This document shows positions 1 to 6,620 of a DNA stretch of 9,269 nucleotides, piece by piece (the stretch's first letter is position 1; each line of letters starts with the position of its first letter). The notes under the pieces are model-generated. The model saw only the letters and a list, made by a program, of their open reading frames with translations. It ran no database searches and was not told where the DNA came from. Source of the stretch: Saprospiraceae bacterium (GTDB taxonomy: Bacteria; Bacteroidota; Bacteroidia; Chitinophagales; Saprospiraceae); NCBI GenBank assembly GCA_007134625.1, contig SLKL01000111.1, forward strand, positions 1-9,269, written 5' to 3'. The position numbers were made by a program, and so were the translations under genes.

Positions 1-43
1 GATGATTGTTTTAGAATTTCATGAAACTATATCTGCCAATTGC

Positions 44-250
44 TTAATCCTCCGGTACAGGGATTTCATCGCTTTCGTCGGCTTTTGTTTTCGATTGATC
101 TTTTAAAACCATAAGAGCAAGCATTACCAATAAAACTGTAGATGCCATAATGGAGACAAATACCATTAGATTGGATGGAAACACCCAAGGAAGGAACAGG
201 AAAAACAAAAGTCCTAATCCCAAATAAATTGCTTTTTTATAAAAATGCAT
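44..250 (-). CDS. small two-helix membrane protein, unknown function
   Basis: I do not recognise this gene. From the ATG at 250 it gives 68 residues: a short basic N-terminus (MHFYKKA), a hydrophobic stretch at about residues 7-25 interrupted by a PW..P turn, a second hydrophobic stretch at about 27-49, and a hydrophilic acidic tail ending DEIPVPED. This predicts a two-helix inner-membrane hairpin whose charged tail starts with KDQSKTK, so both ends probably face the cytoplasm. An alternative ATG at 289 would add 13 residues (MHVALLDIKNKYT). I prefer the inner start because it puts a basic segment directly before the first helix and has an A-rich leader. No promoter or terminator was clear. 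Its downstream neighbour lies outside the window. The clean membrane topology suggests it is real; its function is unknown. Confidence 0.6.
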   Translation of the reverse strand: MHFYKKAIYLGLGLLFFLFLPWVFPSNLMVFVSIMASTVLLVMLALMVLKDQSKTKADESDEIPVPED

Positions 251-568
251 GGTGTATTTATTTTTAATGTCTAACAATGCAACGTGCAATGCTTAAGAGA
301 AGTTTAAAAAGGCTATGTTGTTATTGGCTATGATATAAAATTTTGTGGCTTTAAAATTACCAGAATGATCATCCCTTGCTAACTGCTTATTTTTTTATAT
401 TCTTTGTAATCTACGGGCTAGTAAAAACCAACACCTGATTCAAGTTCACTCACTTTTGAATTTTGGATATTGAATTAACTAGTGTTTATCAATTCAACAA
501 AAGAACTACAGAGTTAAACCTAATAAGTTTTACCCATAAACCCTAAATCTTCCTGTATTAGAAAAATC

Positions 569-649
569 GGACCTTCTTGATTTTTTTGAGGATCCATTCA
601 AAGTTGTAGACGAAAAGAGCCACTTACCTGTCTGAGTTTTAGCAATTCT
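569..649 (-). repeat. diverged repeat, copy B (inverted)
   Basis: Read on the minus strand, this stretch aligns with the plus strand at 731-802. Shared blocks in order are AGAATtGCTAAA (AGAATgGCTAAA in the other copy), TAAGTGG, CTACAACTTTG, AATGGATC, a run of seven A and a block ending GTCC. Small indels separate the blocks, including a TTA missing after CTACAACTTTG. The blocks keep the same order over about 75-80 bases, which makes chance similarity unlikely. It overlaps a 60-codon minus-strand ORF that I consider spurious. Confidence 0.6.
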
Positions 650-730
650 TATAAACTTGCAGTTCAAAGCCAAGAATATATTATTTTTCAACCTATTTGG
701 CACTCGTCCCATCGGACATGAGTCAGCAAA

Positions 731-802
731 AGAATGGCTAAAGCGAGTTTAAGTGGGTCCGGCTACAACTTTGTTAAATGGATCAAAAAAAGCGAGTAGT
801 CC
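731..802 (+). repeat. diverged repeat, copy A
   Basis: This is the partner of the copy at 569-649, in the opposite orientation and about 80 bases away. The reverse strand of this copy translates to a short stretch with LLAFFDPFNKVV before a stop. The plus strand of the other copy gives LLDFFEDPFKVV before a stop. The similarity therefore survives in translation in one frame, but neither copy has a plausible start or a full ORF. The layout suggests decayed copies of a dispersed intergenic element; the element's identity is not known to me. Confidence 0.6.
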
Positions 803-815
803 TAGACCTTTTTTG

Positions 816-846
816 TTTCTTTTTTGGGGCGATGCCAAAAAAGAAA
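816..846. repeat. perfect 12-bp stem-loop next to repeat copy A
   Basis: The left arm TTTCTTTTTTGG (816-827) is exactly complementary to the right arm CCAAAAAAGAAA (835-846), with a 7-base loop GGCGATG. It starts 14 bases after repeat copy A and is probably part of the same element. It is not a normal terminator: the stem is nearly all A-T, it is not followed by a T run on either strand, and no gene ends beside it. The structure itself is certain; its role is not. Confidence 0.65.
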
Positions 847-1083
847 GCTACTTCTGCTATGCTACCAGGGCTTAGTCATGTTAAAAACACCAGATAGGGT
901 TTTCAAAACTCCTAAAGGTTATCGAGCCAGTCGAAATAAGGTTTGCAGCATCAGCAGAATTTGAATCCCCAATAGTTTATGTCACAGCCTTGTTATTTTA
1001 GGAAGTTGAACAATATATCGGTTTATAAGTAGCCTTCAAAGCTTAAAGGAGAGAATGTCAGAATAGTAAGATTAAGCTTGTTA

Positions 1084-1120
1084 AATTAAAAAAACCCGAT
1101 AAACAATGTTTACCGGGTTT
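1084..1120 (-). terminator. rho-independent terminator of the ompH genes
   Basis: Read on the minus strand, the arm AAACCCGGTAAACA (1107-1120) pairs with TGTTTATCGGGTTT (1092-1105) with one internal mismatch and a very small loop. A T-rich run follows at once (seven T, then AATTTAA). It sits 28 bases past the stop codon of the ompH-like gene ending at 1148. Polarity, distance and T-tail all fit intrinsic termination of minus-strand transcription. The A-rich left flank could give weak two-way function, but no plus-strand gene ends here. Confidence 0.85.
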
Positions 1121-1147
1121 TATGTTTCTGTAATATTGCTTTTTTCT

Positions 1148-1669
1148 TTAATTGATTCCCAGCTTAGCTCTTACCATTGAGGTAATGTCATTGGAATCAT
1201 CAGCAAACAGTACGCTGCCACCACTTGTATCCAGAATATACTGGAAGTTGTTTTCTCTTGCCACCTCATCAATGGCATCTTGAACTCTTTCCAAAATTGG
1301 GTTGATCAACTCATTTCTTTTCCTCATCAAAGTGGTTTGGATATTTTGCTCTTCCATAGCAAGCTCCTGCTCTTTTTCTCTCAGTCTCATCTGCTCTTCT
1401 TGCAAACGACGTGGAGATAAATCACCTTGTTGTTCTTGCCTTATTAGCTCTTGATAGTCCTGCTGCAGAGATTCTATTCTTCTCTGAGCCTGAGCTACCA
1501 ATTGTTTTTGTAATGTTTCCAGTTCAGCGTCTGCAGCCAACACTTCAGGCATTTCAGATAAAATAGCTGCTGAATTCAAATGCCCGATTTTTTGAGCAAT
1601 TAGTTCATTGGTTTGACTCATGCCAAACATAAGAAGACCGAGTACAAAAATTTTGAACATGTTTTTCAT
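1148..1669 (-). CDS. OmpH/Skp-like periplasmic chaperone (second of tandem pair)
   Basis: This 173-residue protein belongs to the OmpH/Skp family of periplasmic holdases, which keep outer-membrane proteins soluble on the way to the BAM complex. Residues 1-25 form a signal peptide (KNMFK, then a hydrophobic core FVLGLLMFGM, probable cleavage after A25). The mature protein begins KIGHLNSAAILSEMPE, the typical first strand of the family. Residues about 42-125 are a long Gln/Glu/Arg-rich coiled coil, the chaperone tentacle. The C-terminus returns to the body domain with NPILERVQDAIDEVARENNF and YILDTSGGSVLFADDSNDIT. The length fits the family. The upstream paralogue shares the C-terminal pattern RKR.EL..PI..RV....I.E.A. 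The 159-base gap upstream contains a candidate -7 box, and a terminator follows. The family call is secure; client specificity cannot be read from the sequence. Confidence 0.9.
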   Translation of the reverse strand: MKNMFKIFVLGLLMFGMSQTNELIAQKIGHLNSAAILSEMPEVLAADAELETLQKQLVAQAQRRIESLQQDYQELIRQEQQGDLSPRRLQEEQMRLREKEQELAMEEQNIQTTLMRKRNELINPILERVQDAIDEVARENNFQYILDTSGGSVLFADDSNDITSMVRAKLGIN

Positions 1670-1738
1670 AGATTTAATTTTTTTCTAATGTTTAATTCTT
1701 TTAATCGTGCAGAAAAAACTGCTTTTCAATAATGAGCG

Positions 1739-1747
1739 GCAAAAATA
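1739..1747 (-). promoter_or_regulatory. candidate -7 promoter box for downstream ompH
   Basis: On the minus strand this reads TATTTTTGC, an exact match to the Bacteroidota -7 consensus TAnnTTTG. It lies 69 bases before the start codon at 1669, inside the 159-base gap between the two ompH genes. No TTTG was found at the expected -33 distance, so this may be a weak or secondary promoter. It would allow the second ompH to be transcribed separately. Confidence 0.4.
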
Positions 1748-1828
1748 AGGAAATTTTAATACCCATTAATACTTGCACCGAATAATTACAATTTAATAAC
1801 TTTTAGATATATAAGTTTCCACCTTAAA

Positions 1829-2338
1829 TTAGCGAATTCTTCGGATAATATCATCAGTTTTATCAAAGCGATCGCTTACAAATAACAATCCTGCTTCACT
1901 ACTTTTGTCGAAAATAATATCAAAACCCCTGGAGTTAGCATATTCTTGTATCACTCCGAAAACTCTATCTTGTATGGGTGAGACCAATTCCTGACGTTTT
2001 CTGAAAAGTTCACCTTCAGGACCGAATCTCGCCCGCTGAAGTTCGCGAACTGCCTTCTCTTTCTCCATGATTTCTTCTTCTCGCTCTGCTCTTTGCTCTT
2101 CAGAAAGAAGTACTTGTTCCGCTTGATAGCGATTGTAAAGACTTCTGATTTTATCGTATTCTTCGGCAATGTCCCTTTGCCACCCTGCAGCTATATTATC
2201 TAATTCTCTTTGTGCCATTCGATAATCCTCTACGCTTTCGAGAACTTTTGAAACATCCACAACAGCTACCTGCTGGGCTGACATTGAAAAAGACATTAAA
2301 AGAATCATGGGAATTGCAAATAAAAATTTGTACATCAT
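1829..2338 (-). CDS. OmpH/Skp-like periplasmic chaperone (first of tandem pair)
   Basis: This 169-residue protein is a second OmpH/Skp-family chaperone. Residues 1-21 are a signal peptide (MMYKFLFAIPMILLMSFSMSA, cleaved before QQ). The mature part starts QVAVVDVSKVLESVEDY, the first body strand and helix. Residues about 40-118 form a charged coiled coil (AEQVLLSEEQRAEREEEI and following). The C-terminal body has PIQDRVFGVIQEYANSRGFDIIFDKSSEAGLLFVSDRFDKTDDIIRRIR. It resembles its downstream neighbour mainly at the C-terminus, so the two are old paralogues and not a recent duplication. In many Bacteroidota such pairs follow bamA; here the upstream neighbour is a divergent hutH. The start could also be the next ATG (2335). 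A clear -7 box lies 28 bases upstream, with a perfect palindrome farther out. The family call is secure. Confidence 0.9.
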   Translation of the reverse strand: MMYKFLFAIPMILLMSFSMSAQQVAVVDVSKVLESVEDYRMAQRELDNIAAGWQRDIAEEYDKIRSLYNRYQAEQVLLSEEQRAEREEEIMEKEKAVRELQRARFGPEGELFRKRQELVSPIQDRVFGVIQEYANSRGFDIIFDKSSEAGLLFVSDRFDKTDDIIRRIR

Positions 2339-2365
2339 GGTCGTTTTTTCCGTTAAAAAATAAAT

Positions 2366-2374
2366 GCAAACATA
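2366..2374 (-). promoter_or_regulatory. candidate -7 promoter box for the ompH pair
   Basis: The minus strand reads TATGTTTGC, an exact TAnnTTTG match, 28 bases before the ATG at 2338. Transcription would start near 2360 and give a short leader of about 20 bases. No TTTG stands at the normal -33 distance. A 14-bp palindrome at 2401-2414 lies just upstream and may bind an activator that compensates for the missing -33 box; this last point is inference. Confidence 0.5.
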
Positions 2375-2651
2375 TGAAAACTGAAGGAATACTTATTGAC
2401 TAAAAGCGCTTTTATTCGCATTGCTTGAAGGGGAACCTCTTTTAGCCAACTCGCCCAACAAATTTCAGTTAAAACTTAATCTGCTTTCATATTATTTTAT
2501 TTTCATTAAAGGTTAGTGGGTTTTTTTGTTAAGCATGAGTTAAGTGATATGTCTCTGAATATCTCTGTTTCATAAATTTTCAGAGTGGACTCATCATAAA
2601 GTGAATGAGATTTTGATTGCTGCAGTAAGTTGGAATATCCATGATTTTTCT
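2375..2651. other. divergent intergenic region between ompH and hutH
   Basis: This is the middle of the 407-base gap between two divergently transcribed genes. Besides the palindrome at 2401-2414 I see no hairpin, RNA gene or protein-like ORF. A 60-codon minus-strand ORF here has no recognisable family features, no hydrophobic segment, and ends in a T-rich tract; I regard it as chance. Confidence 0.5.
2401..2414. promoter_or_regulatory. 14-bp perfect palindrome, possible operator
   Basis: TAAAAGCGCTTTTA is its own reverse complement over all 14 bases, with no spacer. It lies 27 bases upstream of the -7 box at 2366-2374, about -41 to -54 from the predicted start of ompH transcription, a usual place for an activator or regulator dimer. 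It has no T-tail and no spacer for a loop, so a terminator is unlikely. The regulator is unknown. Confidence 0.4.
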
Positions 2652-2681
2652 TTTGCGGGTAAATTGAAGTTCGTAAATTGC
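2652..2681 (+). promoter_or_regulatory. weak candidate promoter for hutH
   Basis: TTTG at 2652-2655 is followed after 18 bases by TAAATTGC (2674-2681), one T short of the Bacteroidota -7 consensus. Transcription would begin near 2688 and leave a leader of about 58 bases before the ATG at 2746. Position and spacing are sensible, but the -7 match is imperfect and AT-rich DNA yields such matches by chance. Confidence 0.3.
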
Positions 2682-2745
2682 GCTCCATTTTGAATAGACG
2701 ATTTGAATCCCTTTCAGAATAATTAAAGGACCAAACTTTTTAGGA

Positions 2746-4242
2746 ATGACAAATAGTGATTTTTCGATTGGTTTAGATCATCAGAAACCGATCGATTTCT
2801 ACAAGTGTGTTGAGGATGAAAAACAAGTAAAGTTATCCGATGAAGCGATTAAGGCTGTTGAATATTGCAGGTCTTTTCTTGAACGCGAAGAATCGAAAGG
2901 CAATGTTCATTATGGAATAAATACTGGCTTTGGGCATCTTTGTGATGTGCACATTGATGCTTCAAGTCTTGGACAATTACAGGAGAACTTACTGTTATCA
3001 CATGCCTGTGGAAGTGGAGCTTATGTTCCTGACGAAGTAGCACGAACTATCCTCCTGCTAAAAATAAAAAACCTAAGTCTTGGACATTCGGGAATTAGAT
3101 TGCAGCTACTGAATCATTTGGTTCAAATTTATAATTCCGGAGCTGTGCCTCTAATTCATGAGCAGGGGTCTTTGGGAGCTTCCGGAGATCTTGCACCTCT
3201 GGCTCATATGAGCCTTTGCCTGTTGGGAGAAGGCGATATCAAATATGAGGATAAGATTGTCCCTGCCACAGAATTCCTTAACAAAATTGGTTTGGAACCG
3301 CTCAGAATGGTCTCCAAAGAAGGGCTCGCTCTTATCAATGGAACGCAGTTCTCTACGGCCTATGGTTTACAAGCTGTTGTTAAAGGTAGAAAATTATTGA
3401 AACTTGCTAATTTGTGCAGTGCATTGAGCATTGAAGCTTTTAATTGCAGACTTAGCCCATATGATCCAAGGGTGCATAAAATTCGTCCTCATCATGGGCA
3501 GAAATCAGTTGCAGCTGAGATTTTGGAATGGTTAAAGGGATCTGGTATTGATCAAAGACCTCAGAACAGCGTACAGGATCCTTATTCATTCAGGTGTATT
3601 CCTCAGGTTCATGGAGCGGTTAGTGACCTTATCGACAGGGTAGATGATGTAATAGAAACCGAAATCAACTCAGTCTCTGACAATCCTCTTATTTTTCCTG
3701 ATGATGAAGTGATTATATCTGGGGGAAATTTTCATGCTCAACCTATTGCTTTTTCAATGGATCATCTGGCGCTTGGATTGTGCGAACTGGGATCAATAGC
3801 GGAAAGAAGGATTTATCAACTAATCAATGGACATAGGGGACTTCCTGTTTGTCTTATAAAAGATGCCGGTATCAACTCCGGTTTGATGATTTTGCAGTAT
3901 TCAGCAGCATCGACAGTTAGTTTGAATAAACAACTGGCAACTCCATCAAGTGTGGACAGCATTATATCAAGTATGGGGCAAGAAGATCATGTTAGCATGG
4001 CTGCTAATGCCGCTGTTAAAACTTACACCATTTTAAATAATACCTTTACTGTCTTAGCAATGGAATACTACACGGCTATGCAGGCGCTTTCTTTAAGGGA
4101 TTATAAGGACCTTTCCCCCTCATTGCAATCCTTGCTTCAGGAGTACAGAGAAATTGTTCCGGTTTTAGAGACTGATAGGAATGTCAGTAAAGATGTAGAG
4201 CGTACTAAAAGTTACTTACAGGGTATGTTAAAGCGGTTTTGA
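2746..4242 (+). CDS. hutH: histidine ammonia-lyase (histidase)
   Basis: This 498-residue protein is a MIO-type aromatic amino-acid lyase, expected to release ammonia from L-histidine to give urocanate, the first step of histidine breakdown, in the cytoplasm. The MIO cofactor tripeptide Ala145-Ser146-Gly147 lies in GSLGASGDLAPLAH. Other active-site motifs are YGINTGFG (56-63), SHACG with His86, EGLALINGTQ with Asn198, QDPYSFRC with Gln277, Tyr280 and Arg283, SDNP with GGNFH (Phe329), and QEDHVSM with Glu413. These match the histidase pattern; His after Ser at 85-86 and Glu413 favour histidase over tyrosine or phenylalanine lyase. The length is typical. The ATG has AAAGGA 15 bases upstream and TAGGA directly adjacent. 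No hutU, hutI or hutG lies in the window. A related aromatic lyase cannot be fully excluded. Confidence 0.9.
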   Translation: MTNSDFSIGLDHQKPIDFYKCVEDEKQVKLSDEAIKAVEYCRSFLEREESKGNVHYGINTGFGHLCDVHIDASSLGQLQENLLLSHACGSGAYVPDEVARTILLLKIKNLSLGHSGIRLQLLNHLVQIYNSGAVPLIHEQGSLGASGDLAPLAHMSLCLLGEGDIKYEDKIVPATEFLNKIGLEPLRMVSKEGLALINGTQFSTAYGLQAVVKGRKLLKLANLCSALSIEAFNCRLSPYDPRVHKIRPHHGQKSVAAEILEWLKGSGIDQRPQNSVQDPYSFRCIPQVHGAVSDLIDRVDDVIETEINSVSDNPLIFPDDEVIISGGNFHAQPIAFSMDHLALGLCELGSIAERRIYQLINGHRGLPVCLIKDAGINSGLMILQYSAASTVSLNKQLATPSSVDSIISSMGQEDHVSMAANAAVKTYTILNNTFTVLAMEYYTAMQALSLRDYKDLSPSLQSLLQEYREIVPVLETDRNVSKDVERTKSYLQGMLKRF

Positions 4243-4247
4243 TCTTT

Positions 4248-4745
4248 CTACCTTGAGCTCCGGTCATAAATTTTAAAGCAGTAGTTCCATTTGTTGCGCT
4301 CATCAGCTTTATGGTATTCCTCGGAGCTTAATTTCCACTGAGATTCATCAATTTCCGGGAAAAAAGTGTCTCCCTCTGTTTCGATATCCACTTCAGTTAT
4401 ATACATACGATCCACCAATTCCATACTTTGGCGGTATATTTCTCCTCCGCCTATGATGAATAATTCATCTTCTCCTGCTGCCTTTGCCAATTCGATCCCC
4501 CCTTCAATGCTGTGAATAACTTGTATTCCCGCAGCGGTAAAGAATGCATTTCTTGTCAATACCAAATTTGTTCTTCTTGGTAGTGGCTTACCAATTGACA
4601 GATAGCTTTTTCTTCCCATAAGGATGTGGTGCCCAAGTGTCGTCCTTTTGAAATACTTCAGGTCGGCAGGTAGGTACCATGGAATTTGATTGTCAATTCC
4701 AATGACTCTGTTTTTAGATATAGCTACAATTAAACTGATTGTCAT
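4248..4745 (-). CDS. folA: dihydrofolate reductase
   Basis: This 165-residue protein is a chromosomal-type dihydrofolate reductase, making tetrahydrofolate from dihydrofolate with NADPH for thymidylate, purine and methionine synthesis. The N-terminal strand is MTISLIVAISKNRVIGIDN. IPWYLPADLKYFK follows, with Trp23 and the catalytic Asp28 of the bacterial enzyme. The NADPH-binding segments MGRKSYLSIGKPLPRR (43-58) and LFIIGGGEIYRQ (95-106) are present, and the C-terminal part has YITEVDIETEGDTFFPEID. The length is as expected. It starts 10 bases after the mrdA stop and is the last gene of the mre cluster, so it is probably co-transcribed. It ends 5 bases from the end of hutH, which runs toward it, and no terminator fits between them. 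No thyA is next to it. No key residue is missing. Confidence 0.95.
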   Translation of the reverse strand: MTISLIVAISKNRVIGIDNQIPWYLPADLKYFKRTTLGHHILMGRKSYLSIGKPLPRRTNLVLTRNAFFTAAGIQVIHSIEGGIELAKAAGEDELFIIGGGEIYRQSMELVDRMYITEVDIETEGDTFFPEIDESQWKLSSEEYHKADERNKWNYCFKIYDRSSR

Positions 4746-4755
4746 TCTTTTTCAA

Positions 4756-6615
4756 TTATGGAATCATTAAAAGGTCAGCTTCAAGCATTCGGTTTTCAAT
4801 CCATTGACGCTGTCGGCTGATTTCTTTATTCAAATATTTTTCGATAATAAGCCCTGCAATAGGGGCAGCAAATGCACTACCCCAACCGGCATTTTCAACA
4901 TAAACGGCAATTGCTATTTGTGGATTTTCCTTGGGTGCAAATGCAAAGAAAACGGAGTGATTGTCACCATGGGGATTTTCACTCGTTCCTGTTTTTCCGC
5001 ATACGCTCAGTCCGGGAACAGCTGCCAATCTCCCTGATGAAGCATAGACAGCGAGTTCCATGGCATCGATAACTACTTCAAAGTGCTCCGGATCAATAGG
5101 TATATGTTGTTTGTTTCTGCTGTAGGGCTGAACATTACCATTGGGTAATATCTCTCCCCTGATAAGGTGGGGTTGAATAAAAAAGCCCCTGTTGGCGATA
5201 ATGGAAACCAGATTGGCCATTTGTAATGTCGTCAGTTCTAACTCGCCCTGCCCGATAGCATTGGAGAGTGTGTAGGTTGAGTACCACCTACCACCTTCAG
5301 ATGCATACATTCTGCGGTAAAATTCATTGTTAGGCACCAACCCACCGGTTTCACCGGGCAGGTCAATTCCCGTTGGTGCGCCAAGGCCAAATTGCTGCAA
5401 ATATTCATTAATTACTGCAAGGCCCTTTTCCGGTCTGTTAAATCCTTCTTTTTCCAGAATTTCTCTGTATATCTGATAGAAAAAGGAATTGCATGACCGT
5501 TGAATAGCTCTTGTTACATTTCTCGTCCCCGGTCCGGCAGTACATCCCCAGCGGGAGCGTCTGTAGTAGTATGCTCCCTGACAGGTAATGTGCCTTCTTG
5601 CAGTAAGTATCTCCTCCTGAAGTGCAATCAATGCAAGTATGGGTTTGAAAATGGAGCCCGGAGGATATTTAGCCTGTATCCCACGGTTGAAAAGGGGATT
5701 TAAACTGTCTCTAACCAATTCTGTGAAAGCATCACCACGCCCTCTTTTAATGGCTAGTTTATTGGGATCATAACCGGGACTACTTGCCATAACAAGAACC
5801 TCACCGCTTGCAGGTTCAATGGCAACTATACTCCCTTTTTTATTTTGCAATAGTTTTTCTGCATAGGCCTGTAAATCCAGATCAATTGTAGCCATCAGGT
5901 TAGTACCCGATACCGCAGGGCTATCTAGTAGTCCATTGCTTAATGGGCCAACATACCGACCAAGATTATCTCTCAAGACAAATTCATTTCCTTTTTCACC
6001 TCTTAAAACCGGTTCATATATCCTTTCAATTCCGCTTGCTCCGTAATAATCACCTGCTGCATATATACCACCCGACCTTGCAATAATATCTCTGTTTACC
6101 TCACTGATGTAGCCCATAATATGTGCTGCATGGGTATGTGGGTAAGACCTGATGTTTCTTAAGCTGAATTCAAAACCCGGGAACTGATGCAGGTGCTCCT
6201 GAAAGGCTGTAAAGGTTTCAGGTGAGATCATCCGCATAAACGTAGTTGGGACATGCCTGCTGAATCTTCCGTGAGACCAGTCTTTATCAATATTTTTCTT
6301 AAAAGTTTCTATGTCTATTCCCAAAAGTGCACAAAACTTGAGGGTGTCCATGTCGCGGTCCAGCAAATTATAGGTAAACATCAGATCATAGATCGGATCG
6401 TTAAGGGTGAGCAGTTGTTTGTTCCTGTCGTAAATTAATCCCCTTGATGGATAAGTTGTGTTTTTATAAATAGCTGAATTGCGAGCTCTTTCAATAAACT
6501 CTGAATCGGCCAGCTGGAGTTGTCCCAATTTAAATATCAATACCAGTGTAACCAATCCAACTAATACAAGAATTTGGCTCAATCTCTGTTTTCCGTCCTT
6601 TATTTCTTTTGCCAT
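4756..6615 (-). CDS. mrdA: penicillin-binding protein 2, elongation transpeptidase
   Basis: This 619-residue class B penicillin-binding protein cross-links peptidoglycan during cell elongation. It has a short cytoplasmic tail, one membrane anchor (about 14-33), and a pedestal domain starting at SRGLIYDRN (57-65) and including YYGASGIERIYEPVLRGEKG (190-209). The transpeptidase domain carries SIFK with nucleophile Ser321 and Lys324, the SxN motif Ser374-Cys375-Asn376, and KTG at 541-543. Gene neighbours mreC and mreD, the length and the YYGASGIE segment point to PBP2 and not to the division enzyme FtsI. The ATG lies 5 bases after the mreD stop; folA follows after 10 bases. Three cysteines (345, 358, 375) cluster around the SxN motif, which is notable for a periplasmic protein. 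The partner glycosyltransferase RodA is not encoded next to it. Confidence 0.95.
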   Translation of the reverse strand: MAKEIKDGKQRLSQILVLVGLVTLVLIFKLGQLQLADSEFIERARNSAIYKNTTYPSRGLIYDRNKQLLTLNDPIYDLMFTYNLLDRDMDTLKFCALLGIDIETFKKNIDKDWSHGRFSRHVPTTFMRMISPETFTAFQEHLHQFPGFEFSLRNIRSYPHTHAAHIMGYISEVNRDIIARSGGIYAAGDYYGASGIERIYEPVLRGEKGNEFVLRDNLGRYVGPLSNGLLDSPAVSGTNLMATIDLDLQAYAEKLLQNKKGSIVAIEPASGEVLVMASSPGYDPNKLAIKRGRGDAFTELVRDSLNPLFNRGIQAKYPPGSIFKPILALIALQEEILTARRHITCQGAYYYRRSRWGCTAGPGTRNVTRAIQRSCNSFFYQIYREILEKEGFNRPEKGLAVINEYLQQFGLGAPTGIDLPGETGGLVPNNEFYRRMYASEGGRWYSTYTLSNAIGQGELELTTLQMANLVSIIANRGFFIQPHLIRGEILPNGNVQPYSRNKQHIPIDPEHFEVVIDAMELAVYASSGRLAAVPGLSVCGKTGTSENPHGDNHSVFFAFAPKENPQIAIAVYVENAGWGSAFAAPIAGLIIEKYLNKEISRQRQWIENRMLEADLLMIP

Positions 6616-6620
6616 GATGC

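Larger units (their letters stand above)
290..1083. other. long intergenic region without a convincing gene
   Basis: This stretch lies between the small membrane gene and the terminator downstream of the ompH pair. Stop codons are frequent in all frames and no ORF looks like a protein family. It contains an inverted pair of diverged repeats (569-649 and 731-802), a strong stem-loop (816-846) and a weak AT-rich inverted repeat (arms 470-476 and 491-497). Nothing was recognised in 290-468 or 850-1083. There is no tRNA cloverleaf, although TTTGAATCCCC near 960-970 superficially resembles a T-arm. Confidence 0.6.

Noticed and set aside
470..497. Inverted repeat TTGAATT / AATTCAA with a 14-base loop
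   Set aside because: All-AT-leaning 7-bp arms with a long loop, no T-tail and no neighbouring gene; expected by chance in such DNA.
530..712. 60-codon minus-strand ORF
   Set aside because: It runs through repeat copy B, has a low-complexity Ser/Lys/Arg composition and no family features; better explained as chance reading of the repeat.
952..975. T-arm-like TTTGAATCCCC suggesting a tRNA
   Set aside because: No acceptor stem, anticodon arm or D-arm could be paired around it. A similar string near 2700-2711 is also not in a tRNA.
1715..1735. GCAG-AAAAAA-CTGC hairpin between the two ompH genes
   Set aside because: Only four base pairs and wrongly placed for terminating the upstream gene, whose stop is about 100 bases away.
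2212..2403. 63-codon plus-strand ORF opposite the start of the first ompH gene
   Set aside because: It lies mostly antisense to a clear signal-peptide coding region and has no features of its own.
2506..2688. 60-codon minus-strand ORF in the ompH-hutH gap
   Set aside because: No signal peptide, membrane segment or known motif, and it overlaps the likely hutH promoter region.
4756..6615. Division transpeptidase FtsI as an alternative to PBP2
   Set aside because: The gene lies inside the mreBCD cluster and has the PBP2-type YYGASGIE segment; no division or mur genes are adjacent.
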